A stretch of 64,000 nt of DNA from Flagellimonas_A sp039592695 (lineage in GTDB: Bacteria; Bacteroidota; Bacteroidia; Flavobacteriales; Flavobacteriaceae), in contig NZ_JBBUTK010000002.1 in NCBI RefSeq assembly GCF_039592695.1, forward strand, positions 434,001-498,000. The letters are read 5' to 3'. The translations under genes and the position numbers were made by a program. The first letter of the stretch is position 1; the number at the start of each line of letters is the position of its first letter. The notes under the pieces are model-generated. The model was not told where the DNA came from and did not search any database. It saw only the letters and a program-made list of their open reading frames with translations. Positions 26,292-34,092 of this stretch are shown piece by piece.

Positions 26292-26966
26292 TTATTCTTC
26301 TTCAGAACTGGCTTCTTCTGGCTTTGTCTCAGAAGGTTCTTCAGTTTTGGCCTCAGCGGCCGGGGCAGTTTCTTCTTTTGCAGGCTCTACTTCCTCAGCC
26401 TTCATCTCTTCAGCAGCGGGAGCTTCTTCAGGAACTTCTGGAGCTTTTTCTACGGCTTCTACTTCTGCAGAGGCATCAACCCCTTCTGTAGTTTCAGGAG
26501 TTTCTTCTGTTTCAGGTTCTGGTTGGGCAGCGGCAATACGTTTTTCGTTGGCCTCTTTCTCAGCGGCCAGTGCTTTTGCCCTTGCTTCGGCCTCAGCTTT
26601 GCTCAAACCATCTCTTTTGGCCTGTACTTTGGCTTCTTTTTCTTCTAACCAAGCTGCAAAACGTTTTTCGGCTTCTTCTTCTGAGAAAGCGCCTTTGGTC
26701 ACCCCGCCCAATAGGTGTTTTTTCATCATCACCCCTTTGTAGCTCAAAATGGCCCTTGCAGTATCGGTAGGCTGGGCGCCATTGTGCAACCATTTGACCG
26801 ATCCGTCAACATCTAGGTTGATGGTAGCGGGATTGGTGTTTGGGTTGTACGTACCCAATTTTTCCAAAAATTTTCCGTCTCTTTTTGATCTTGAATCTGC
26901 GGCAACGATCCAGTAGAATGGTTTTCCTTTTTTACCGTGGCGTTGCAATCTAATCTTTACTGGCAT
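26292..26966 (-). CDS. rpsP: 30S ribosomal protein S16 with long acidic tail
   Basis: 224 aa. Residues 1-80 are a normal S16 (MPVKIRLQRHGKKGKPFYWIV, ADSRSKRDGKFLEKLG, TDTARAILSYKGV). The remaining ~140 residues are an Ala/Glu/Lys-rich, probably coiled and then disordered tail (AKALAAEKEANEKRIAAAQPE followed by EPEE/AAEE repeats), nearly twice the core length. Extended S16 proteins occur in other Bacteroidota. The tail could be mostly unstructured; its role is unknown. Promoter at 27071-27100. Confidence 0.95.
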   Translation of the reverse strand: MPVKIRLQRHGKKGKPFYWIVAADSRSKRDGKFLEKLGTYNPNTNPATINLDVDGSVKWLHNGAQPTDTARAILSYKGVMMKKHLLGGVTKGAFSEEEAEKRFAAWLEEKEAKVQAKRDGLSKAEAEARAKALAAEKEANEKRIAAAQPEPETEETPETTEGVDASAEVEAVEKAPEVPEEAPAAEEMKAEEVEPAKEETAPAAEAKTEEPSETKPEEASSEEE

Positions 26967-27006
26967 ATCACATTAATTTGTAGGGTGCCCGACCCTGATT
27001 ATTAAT

Positions 27007-27031
27007 TCATTCCCAAGAAAGTGGGAATCTT
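27007..27031. repeat. Interspersed hairpin repeat, family A copy
   Basis: TCATTCCCAAGAAAGTGGGA followed by ATCTT. Same ATTCCC/GGGAAT hairpin as the pair at 23451-23516, in the rpsP leader region. Confidence 0.6.
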
Positions 27032-27070
27032 ATTCTTGCTCCCAACAAGCATAGTCGATGAAAGCGGGTG

Positions 27071-27100
27071 CAAATATACATTTATTCAATTATTTGACAA
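27071..27100 (-). promoter_or_regulatory. Promoter of rpsP-rimM
   Basis: On the minus strand a TTG (-33, 27100-27098), then 19 nt, then TATATTTG (27078-27071), a perfect Bacteroidota TAnnTTTG -7 element. This leaves a leader of about 100 nt, which includes the family A hairpin. Confidence 0.7.
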
Positions 27101-27222
27101 TAACTTCAAGATTCTTTTTTAATGGTTGATAAGTCCTCAAAACTCCTTTTTTTGAAAAGAGGTGTTTTGGGTATTTTAGCTTGTTGCTTTTTTCCTTCCT
27201 TAAAATCAAAATTGATAATCAT

Positions 27223-27253
27223 CCCCTCTTGGGAGGGGAGCGAGGGGCGGGTT
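27223..27253. repeat. G/C-rich interspersed repeat, family B copy
   Basis: CCCCTCTTGGGAGGGGAGCG followed by AGGGGCGGG. On the opposite strand it matches the copies at 44664-44717 and 48865-48889 (pattern CTCCCTCTAGCCCCC..GGGGGA). Confidence 0.6.
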
Positions 27254-27369
27254 CGAAAACTGGCAGCAAAAGATAATAGGTTTCTATATAGCTGTAAATC
27301 TATTGAATGTGAGATTTCCACCTTTACCGAAATGAATTCGGCACAGACGTGGAAATGAAAAGAAAGTAT

Positions 27370-30300
27370 ATGTATTTAATCTTCGATACCGAAACCACAG
27401 GCCTTCCCAAACGTTGGGATGCCCCTATTACCGATACTGAGAACTGGCCACGTTGTGTACAATTGGCCTGGCAGCTACATGATGAAATGGGCAATCTGGT
27501 CGAACAGCAAGATTTCTTGATCGAACCAGATGGTTTTAACATTCCCTATGAGTCAGAACAGATTCATGGCATCTCCACAGCGTTGGCAGAACAAAAAGGT
27601 GTTCCGCTAGAGGATGCTCTTGAAAAGTTCAATGAAGCGTTGTCAAAAACCAAATTCGTGGTGGGGCAGAATGTGGATTTTGATGTCAACATCATGGGCT
27701 GCGAGTTTTATCGATTAGGTGTCGAAACCCCTTTGCAGAAATTGCCCGTTTTGGATACCTGTACCGAAGCTACGGCTGAACTCTGTAAGATTCCCGGGGG
27801 GCGAGGGGGCAAATTTAAACTACCCACACTGACCGAATTGCACGAATATCTTTTTGGCGAACCTTTCGCCGAAGCACATAATGCTTCCGCAGATGTGGAG
27901 GCCACGACAAGGTGCTTTTTGGAACTGGTCAGAAAGCGTCATTATTCCGCTGAAGAACTTGATGTTCAACCTGATTATTTTGAACGCTATTCAGAGGCCA
28001 ATCCGCAAGAGATAGAACTTATAGGCTTAAAGCATATCAACCTCAAAGAAGCTTCCAAAAAAATAGCGGACCAATTTTGGGAAAAAGATACGGGCGGAAT
28101 TTCACAAGAGGCGATTGAGGAGAACGAACGGGATCTCGCAGATGTTCCTTTTGTGCATCTGCACAACCACTCTCAATTTTCGGTGTTGCAGTCCACCATG
28201 TCAACGGCAGCTTTGGTCAAACAGGCTATTGATGCCCAAATGCCCGCGGTGGCCTTGACCGACCACGCTAACATGATGGGAGCCTTTCATTTTGTGAGGG
28301 AGGTCAAAGCGCATAATAAATCCATCCAACAACAAAAAAAAGAGGCAGAAGAAAAAGGTGAGGTGTTCGAAGGCCAAGCGATAACCCCCATCCTCGGCTG
28401 TGAATTTTTTGTCTGTGATGACCATACCAATAAAAATGTCAAGGATTACGGCTATCAGATTGTCATGTTGGCCAAGAACAAAAAGGGCTACCACAATTTG
28501 GCAAAAATGGCCTCCATCGCCTATACTGATGGATTCTATTACGTGCCCCGCATCGACAAGGAAGTCATCAAAAAATATAAGGAAGACATCATCGTACTCT
28601 CGGGAAACCTCTATGGCGAGGTGCCAAGTAAGATTTTGAATATCGGCGAAAAACAGGCCGAGGAAGCCCTGTTGTGGTGGAAAAAGGAATTCGGGGCGGA
28701 TTTTTATCTGGAAATCATGCGCCATGGCCAAGAGGATGAAGACCGCGTCAACCAAGTTTTGGTCGAGTTCTCTAAAAAGTATGGGATGAAACTGGTGGCC
28801 ACCAACAATACCTACTATGGCAACAAAGAGGATGCCGAGGCCCATGATATTTTATTGTGCGTCAAGGATGGTGAGAAAGTGGCAACGCCCATTGGTCGCG
28901 GTCGCGGTTATCGCTATGGGCTGCCCAACCAAGAATATTATTTCAAGTCTTCAGAAGAAATGAAGGCCCTTTTTAAGGATTTGCCAGAGGCCATTTTAAA
29001 CCTTCAAGAGATTGTAGATAAAATAGAGTCTTTTGAACTCGCCCGTGACGTGCTTTTGCCCAAGTTTGAGATTCCTGATGCGTTCAAAGTTGCCCAAGAT
29101 GACATCGATGGGGGTAAACACGGTGAGAATGCATATTTGAGGCACATTACTTACGAAGGAGCCAAAGAACGCTATGGTGAAATCACGCCTGAAATTTCGG
29201 AACGCATTGATTTTGAACTGCAGACCATTGAGAATTCTGGTTATCCGGGCTATTTTTTGATTGTTGAGGATTTTATCCGTGAGGCCAGAAATATGGGGGT
29301 TTCCGTGGGTCCTGGTAGGGGGTCCGCAGCGGGTTCGGTGGTCGCTTATTGTTTAAAGATTACCAACATTGACCCGCTGGAATACGATTTGCTTTTTGAG
29401 CGGTTCTTGAATCCCGATAGGGTATCGATGCCCGATATCGATATCGATTTTGATGATGAAGGGCGTGGTAAGGTGATGGATTATGTCATCAACAAATATG
29501 GATCCAACCAAGTCGCCCAGATTATCACCTATGGTACCATGGCGGCGAAATCTTCCATCCGTGATACCGCTCGGGTGCTCGACCTGCCCCTGAACGATGC
29601 CGACCGCATTGCCAAGTTGATTCCCACCATGGGAAAGCTGAACAAGATATTTGGTGCAGAAGAGGCGAACCTCAAGAAAATGTTCCGCTCCGATGATCTC
29701 GAAAAGGTACATCAGTTATTGAACATTTCAGAAGGGGATGATTTGGAAGGCCGCACGGTGAACATGGCCAGAGTGTTGGAAGGTTCGTTGCGAAACACTG
29801 GCATCCACGCCTGTGGCGTTATCATTACTCCCGATGACATTACCAATTTCGTACCCGTGGCCACGGCCAAGGATTCCGACCTCTATGTCACACAATTTGA
29901 CAACTCTGTCGTTGAAAGTGCGGGATTGTTGAAAATGGATTTCTTGGGATTGAAAACCTTGACACTTATCAAAGACACCGTCAAAATAGTCAAGGCGAGA
30001 ACAGGGGTCGAGTTGGTGCCCGATGAGTTTCCGTTGGATGATGAGAAGACCTACGAACTTTTTCAGCGTGGCGATACCGTGGGGATTTTCCAGTACGAAT
30101 CCCCAGGAATGCAAAAGCACCTCAAAAATCTTAAACCTACGGTGTTTGATGATTTGATTGCCATGAACGCCTTGTACCGCCCGGGTCCGATGGAATACAT
30201 CCCAAGCTTTATTGCCCGAAAGCACGGCGAGGAAGAGATTTCCTATGACCTTCCCGAAATGGAAGAGTTTCTAAAGGATACTTACGGAATCACCGTTTAC

Positions 30301-31758
30301 CAAGAGCAGGTGATGCGATTGTCACAGAAACTGGCAGGCTTCTCGAAGGGTGATGCCGATGTGCTCCGAAAGGCCATGGGGAAAAAGATTTTTGCCCTGC
30401 TTCAAAAGTTGAAGCCCCAATTTTTGGATGGCGGCGAAAAGAATGGGCATCCAAGGGACATCCTTGAAAAAATATGGAAAGACTGGGAAGCTTTTGCCTC
30501 CTATGCCTTCAACAAGAGCCATTCGACCTGTTACGCCTACATTGCCTATCAAACGGCTTATCTAAAGGCACACTATCCCGCAGAATACATGGCCGCGGTG
30601 CTGTCGAACAATATGAACGACATCAAGCAGGTCACTTTCTTTATGGAAGAATGCAGGCGCATGGGGCTTGAGGTATTGGGGCCCGATGTCAACGAATCGT
30701 ATTACAAATTTGCCGTCAACAAAGAAAATGCCGTTCGTTTTGGTATGGGAGCCATTAAAGGTGTGGGGCGTTCAGCGGTTCAGGCATTGGTTGATGAGCG
30801 TAAAGAAAACGGACACTATAAATCAGTATTCGACATTGCAAAACGGGTCGATTTACGGTCGGCCAACAAAAAGGCTTTTGAGAACCTGGCCTTGGCAGGT
30901 GGGTTCGATTCTTTTGGGGAAACACATCGTGGCCAGTACTTCCATGACGAGGGTGATGGGGTAAGCTTTCTCGAGAAAGTTATCCGCTATGGGGCCAAAT
31001 TTCAAGAGAACGAAAATTCATCACAGGTAAGCCTTTTTGGTGATGCCAGCGAGGTACAGATTCCTGAACCTGTGGTGCCACCCTGCGAAGAATGGGGCAC
31101 CATGGAAAAACTCCGCAGGGAAAAAGAGGTGGTCGGCATTTATATTTCTGGCCATCCGTTGGATGATTTCAAAAAAGAGATCAATGCCTTTTGCAATACC
31201 AGTGTTTCCATTTTCAATGATGATCTCGAAAACTATGTGAACCGTGAGCTTTCATTTGCTGGGGTTATCACCGATGTGCAGCACCGAATATCTAAAAACG
31301 GTAAAGGGTGGGGATTGTTCACCTTAGAAGATTACACCGATACCCATGAGTTCCGAATTTTTGGAGAGGAATATCTGAAATTCCGTCATTTTTTGATGAT
31401 TAACTCGTTTGTCTACGTCAAGGTTTTTATTCGGGAAGGATGGATCAATCGAGAAACGGGTAAAAAAGGCGACCCAAGATTGCAGTACAACGATTTCAAA
31501 CAATTGCAGGATGTTATGGAATCGTATGCCAAAAAACTGACCATTCAATTGAACATTGATGCTCTGCAAGAGAAACGAATCAAATCACTGAAAGATACGT
31601 TGCATTCCTTCAAAGGAAAGCATCCGTTGAATTTCACCGTTTATGAAGCCCAAGATGAGATAAAGTTGAACCTATCAAGCCGAAAACAAAAAGTGAACAT
31701 TACGAGTGAGCTGTTATCCACTTTAGAGGAACAGGAAGTGCATTATAAATTGAATTGA
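27370..31758 (+). CDS. dnaE: DNA polymerase III alpha subunit with N-terminal 3'-5' exonuclease
   Basis: 1462 aa from ATG 27370 (MYLIFDTETTGLPKRWDAP); in-frame starts at 27355 or 27349 would add a few residues. Residues 1-200 are a DEDD exonuclease: DTETTG (ExoI), GQNVDFDVNI (ExoII), HNASADVEATTRC (ExoIII). A PHP domain follows (VHLHNHSQFSVL, ALTDHANMMGAF), then the C-family polymerase core (GPGRGSAAGSVVAYC, MPDIDIDFDDEGRG with catalytic Asp residues, GIHACGVIITPDD), HhH and OB-fold regions (about 1200-1380). Proofreading and polymerisation are thus on one chain. About 300 aa longer than E. coli DnaE because of the exonuclease. Confidence 0.95.
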   Translation: MYLIFDTETTGLPKRWDAPITDTENWPRCVQLAWQLHDEMGNLVEQQDFLIEPDGFNIPYESEQIHGISTALAEQKGVPLEDALEKFNEALSKTKFVVGQNVDFDVNIMGCEFYRLGVETPLQKLPVLDTCTEATAELCKIPGGRGGKFKLPTLTELHEYLFGEPFAEAHNASADVEATTRCFLELVRKRHYSAEELDVQPDYFERYSEANPQEIELIGLKHINLKEASKKIADQFWEKDTGGISQEAIEENERDLADVPFVHLHNHSQFSVLQSTMSTAALVKQAIDAQMPAVALTDHANMMGAFHFVREVKAHNKSIQQQKKEAEEKGEVFEGQAITPILGCEFFVCDDHTNKNVKDYGYQIVMLAKNKKGYHNLAKMASIAYTDGFYYVPRIDKEVIKKYKEDIIVLSGNLYGEVPSKILNIGEKQAEEALLWWKKEFGADFYLEIMRHGQEDEDRVNQVLVEFSKKYGMKLVATNNTYYGNKEDAEAHDILLCVKDGEKVATPIGRGRGYRYGLPNQEYYFKSSEEMKALFKDLPEAILNLQEIVDKIESFELARDVLLPKFEIPDAFKVAQDDIDGGKHGENAYLRHITYEGAKERYGEITPEISERIDFELQTIENSGYPGYFLIVEDFIREARNMGVSVGPGRGSAAGSVVAYCLKITNIDPLEYDLLFERFLNPDRVSMPDIDIDFDDEGRGKVMDYVINKYGSNQVAQIITYGTMAAKSSIRDTARVLDLPLNDADRIAKLIPTMGKLNKIFGAEEANLKKMFRSDDLEKVHQLLNISEGDDLEGRTVNMARVLEGSLRNTGIHACGVIITPDDITNFVPVATAKDSDLYVTQFDNSVVESAGLLKMDFLGLKTLTLIKDTVKIVKARTGVELVPDEFPLDDEKTYELFQRGDTVGIFQYESPGMQKHLKNLKPTVFDDLIAMNALYRPGPMEYIPSFIARKHGEEEISYDLPEMEEFLKDTYGITVYQEQVMRLSQKLAGFSKGDADVLRKAMGKKIFALLQKLKPQFLDGGEKNGHPRDILEKIWKDWEAFASYAFNKSHSTCYAYIAYQTAYLKAHYPAEYMAAVLSNNMNDIKQVTFFMEECRRMGLEVLGPDVNESYYKFAVNKENAVRFGMGAIKGVGRSAVQALVDERKENGHYKSVFDIAKRVDLRSANKKAFENLALAGGFDSFGETHRGQYFHDEGDGVSFLEKVIRYGAKFQENENSSQVSLFGDASEVQIPEPVVPPCEEWGTMEKLRREKEVVGIYISGHPLDDFKKEINAFCNTSVSIFNDDLENYVNRELSFAGVITDVQHRISKNGKGWGLFTLEDYTDTHEFRIFGEEYLKFRHFLMINSFVYVKVFIREGWINRETGKKGDPRLQYNDFKQLQDVMESYAKKLTIQLNIDALQEKRIKSLKDTLHSFKGKHPLNFTVYEAQDEIKLNLSSRKQKVNITSELLSTLEEQEVHYKLN

Positions 31759-31829
31759 TATAAGTTTTGCCAATGTTTTCATAGTCAAAATGAATATCAA
31801 ACGGGTAAGGAAACCCTGCCATAATTGAC

Positions 31830-31837
31830 TAACTTTG
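31830..31837 (+). promoter_or_regulatory. -7 element of trxA
   Basis: TAACTTTG, a perfect TAnnTTTG, 22 bp before the trxA ATG. No clear TTG at -33. Confidence 0.5.
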
Positions 31838-31858
31838 CGAATATTAAAATAAACAGAC

Positions 31859-32176
31859 ATGGCATTAGAAATAACAGACGCCACTTTCGAAGATGTGGTT
31901 TTAAAAAGTGATAAGCCCGTAGTGGTCGATTTTTGGGCTGCATGGTGTGGTCCTTGCCGAATGGTGGGCCCTATCATTGATGAGGTCAGCGAAGAGTACG
32001 ATGGCAAGGCTGTTGTCGGTAAGGTAGATGTAGATGCCAATCAGCAGTTTGCAGCCAAATATGGAGTGCGAAACATTCCGACCGTTTTGGTTTTCAAAGA
32101 TGGTGAGATTGTGAACCGTCAGGTAGGGGTATCTCCTAAGAAGGTATACACTGACGCTATCGATGCAGCACTATAA
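31859..32176 (+). CDS. trxA: Thioredoxin
   Basis: 105 aa, classic thioredoxin without signal peptide. Active site WCGPC (Cys30, Cys33) after VVVDFWAAW; cis-Pro in NIPTVLVF. Cytoplasmic disulfide reductase, donor for ribonucleotide reductase and peroxidases. Monocistronic, with its own -7 element and a strong terminator. Confidence 0.96.
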   Translation: MALEITDATFEDVVLKSDKPVVVDFWAAWCGPCRMVGPIIDEVSEEYDGKAVVGKVDVDANQQFAAKYGVRNIPTVLVFKDGEIVNRQVGVSPKKVYTDAIDAAL

Positions 32177-32197
32177 TAGCATACGTTAAGTTTTTAT

Positions 32198-32225
32198 AAA
32201 AGGCCCGATTCTTTCGGGCCTTTTT
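32198..32225 (+). terminator. Terminator of trxA
   Basis: Stem AAAGGCCCGA / TCGGGCCTTT with a short loop and T-run, 22 nt after the trxA stop. Confidence 0.85.
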
Positions 32226-32244
32226 CATTTATCTTCGTTTAGCC

Positions 32245-33174
32245 ATGGATGTAAAATCTTCATTGAACGAAGCAAGACTGTTCCAGAATTTGGAACTTTT
32301 GGCCAGCCAAGTAGTCGAGGGTTTTATAAGCGGCATCCATAAAAGCCCTTTTCATGGCTACTCGGCTGAGTTTGCTGAGCACAAAATTTACAATACAGGG
32401 GAAAGCACCAAGCACATCGACTGGAAGCTCTTTGCCAGAACCGACAAGCTCTACACCAAAAAATACGAGGAAGAGACGAACCTTCGTTGTCACATGATAT
32501 TGGATAATTCTTCCTCGATGTACTATCCCGAGGTGAAGCAATTGTCCATCAAAAATTTGAACAAAATAGGATTCGGTGTACTGGCCATCGCCGCTTTGAT
32601 GAACATACTTAAAAAGCAACGGGATGCGGTCGGACTCAGCATCTTTTCAGATACCTATGATTTTTATGTTGGAGAAAAAAGCAGTGAAAGACACTTTCAA
32701 ATGTTGCTGCACCAATTGGACTCTGTCGTCATGGACGAGTCAAAAAAGAAAGGCACCCGAACATACCACTACTTACACCAAATCGCCGAAAAAATACATC
32801 GACGTAGTTTGATTGTTCTGTTTTCTGATATGTTTCAGACCAAGGTTGAAGAAGAGCAACTGTTTGAGGCATTACGGCATTTAAAGTACAATAAGCATGA
32901 GGTGGTATTGTTTCATCTGTTGGACCACGAACATGAACTGAACTTTGATTTTGACAACTCCCCAAAACGATTTGTTGATGTTGAGACCGGAAAGCATATT
33001 GACCTGTATGCCGATACTATTAAAGACGCCTACTCAAAAAATGTCAGGGCATATCAAAAAGCCCTTCAACTTAAATGTGCACAATACCGTATCAAGTATG
33101 TAACTGTTGATGTCAGGGCAGATTTCTCTACGGTTTTGAATACTTTTATGGTAGAGCGACAAAAATTTGTATGA
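32245..33174 (+). CDS. DUF58 domain protein (vWA-like), MoxR-associated type
   Basis: 309 aa. Contains the DUF58 core (GESTKHIDWKLFARTDKLYTKKYEEE) followed by a von Willebrand A-like MIDAS stretch (MILDNSSSMYYPE) and a second half to 309. Members usually sit beside a MoxR AAA+ ATPase and Aer/Bat proteins and are thought to work in chaperone-like assemblies. Here no MoxR is adjacent in the window, so it is an orphan. Confidence 0.85.
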   Translation: MDVKSSLNEARLFQNLELLASQVVEGFISGIHKSPFHGYSAEFAEHKIYNTGESTKHIDWKLFARTDKLYTKKYEEETNLRCHMILDNSSSMYYPEVKQLSIKNLNKIGFGVLAIAALMNILKKQRDAVGLSIFSDTYDFYVGEKSSERHFQMLLHQLDSVVMDESKKKGTRTYHYLHQIAEKIHRRSLIVLFSDMFQTKVEEEQLFEALRHLKYNKHEVVLFHLLDHEHELNFDFDNSPKRFVDVETGKHIDLYADTIKDAYSKNVRAYQKALQLKCAQYRIKYVTVDVRADFSTVLNTFMVERQKFV

Positions 33175-33195
33175 GGCATTTGATAAAAATTTTTG

Positions 33196-33226
33196 TTGTG
33201 CAAACAAATTAGTAGCTGTATATTTG
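33196..33226 (+). promoter_or_regulatory. Promoter of tRNA-Asp
   Basis: TTG at 33196-33198, 20-nt spacer, then TATATTTG at 33219-33226 (perfect TAnnTTTG). Start expected about 33232, 70 nt before the tRNA. Confidence 0.7.
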
Positions 33227-33302
33227 CCCTCGCTAAACTGAAAAGGTAGCAAGGTTTGAATTCCGCTGTCGCGGAAGTCTGCAAAAAACGGATAAAATCA
33301 TT

Positions 33303-33376
33303 GGTCTGGTAGTTCAGTTGGTTAGAATACCTGCCTGTCACGCAGGGGGTCGCGGGTTCGAGTCCCGTCCAGACCG
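33303..33376 (+). tRNA. tRNA-Asp (anticodon GTC)
   Basis: Acceptor stem GGTCTGG/CCAGACC, D-arm with AGTTCAGTTGGTTAGAAT, anticodon stem CCTGC/GCAGG with loop CTGTCAC (anticodon GTC), T-arm GCGGGTTCGAGTCCCGT, discriminator G. CCA is not encoded. Own promoter upstream, terminator downstream. Confidence 0.95.
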
Positions 33377-33389
33377 CAAGTGAAACAAG

Positions 33390-33415
33390 CCCTTCGAAAC
33401 TCGAAGGGTTTTTTT
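33390..33415 (+). terminator. Terminator of tRNA-Asp
   Basis: Perfect 8-bp stem CCCTTCGA/TCGAAGGG with loop AAC, followed by seven T; 13 nt after the tRNA. Confidence 0.85.
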
Positions 33416-34082
33416 ATGAAACCCTCCTTCCATCCAGTAAATTAATTATTCGAGAACCATAGGCAGCATTTTTTTCTGAATGGGTCACTTGGATGATTGT
33501 AACCCCATCTTCCTTGTTCAATTTTTTGAACAGTGCCATGATTTTCTCGCTTTGGGTAGAATTTAAGTTGCCGGTGGGCTCATCGGCCAAAATCAATTTT
33601 GGATTGGCAATCAGTGCCCTGGCAACCCCCACTAACTGCTGCTGGCCACCACTGAGTTGGGAGGGAAACAGGTCTTTCTTGCCGACAATATTAAAACGAT
33701 CCAATATATCCGCCACCATGGCTTTCCGTTCTGAGCCTTTGTATTTTTTATATAACAAAGGCATTTCCAAGTTTTCGTAAACTGTCAGGTCATCCAGCAA
33801 ATGATAGGATTGAAAAACAAAACCAATGTATTCCTTGTACAAAGTGGAACGATACTTTTCTTTTAGGGTATGTACGGACTCATCCAAAAAGTGGTATTCT
33901 CCTTCATTAAAAGTATCGAGCATGCCGATGACATTGAGCAGTGTTGATTTTCCAGAGCCCGAGGGTCCCATTACGGAAATGAATTCACCTTCTTGAACTT
34001 CAAGATTGATGTCTTTAAGTAGAAATATACGTTGGCCCCCAGAGTTGACCCATTTGAAAATATTTTTGAGTTGTAGCAACAT
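33414..34082 (-). CDS. ABC transporter ATPase, MacB/LolD type, second copy in the operon
   Basis: 222 aa. Walker A GPSGSGKST, signature LSGGQQQLVGVARAL, Walker B LILADEPTGN, switch His in QVTHSE. Two deviations from its paralogue at 43926: Leu for Arg in the signature (QQQL vs QQQR) and GNLNS for GNLDS in the D-loop. It could serve a subset of the four permeases, or work less efficiently. Last gene of the efflux operon, 10 nt behind the permease at 34093. Confidence 0.9.
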   Translation of the reverse strand: MLLQLKNIFKWVNSGGQRIFLLKDINLEVQEGEFISVMGPSGSGKSTLLNVIGMLDTFNEGEYHFLDESVHTLKEKYRSTLYKEYIGFVFQSYHLLDDLTVYENLEMPLLYKKYKGSERKAMVADILDRFNIVGKKDLFPSQLSGGQQQLVGVARALIANPKLILADEPTGNLNSTQSEKIMALFKKLNKEDGVTIIQVTHSEKNAAYGSRIINLLDGRRVS

Positions 34083-34092
34083 ATCTAGCTAT

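Larger units (their letters stand above)
26967..27369. other. Gene-free interval between rpsP and dnaE
   Basis: 403 bp between the divergent rpsP and dnaE genes. It holds a family A hairpin (27007-27031), the rpsP promoter (27071-27100), an imperfect hairpin around 27134-27168 (CAAAAC arm / GTTTTG arm), and a family B G/C-rich repeat (27223-27253). Frames through it give only repeat-derived peptides; I see no gene. Confidence 0.6.

Noticed and set aside
27122..27358. 78-codon frame before dnaE
   Set aside because: Includes the family B repeat (IIPSWEGSEGRVRK-type peptide); no ribosome-binding context.
28201..28845. 214-codon minus-strand frame inside dnaE
   Set aside because: Antisense shadow of a highly conserved coding region; no start context or family.
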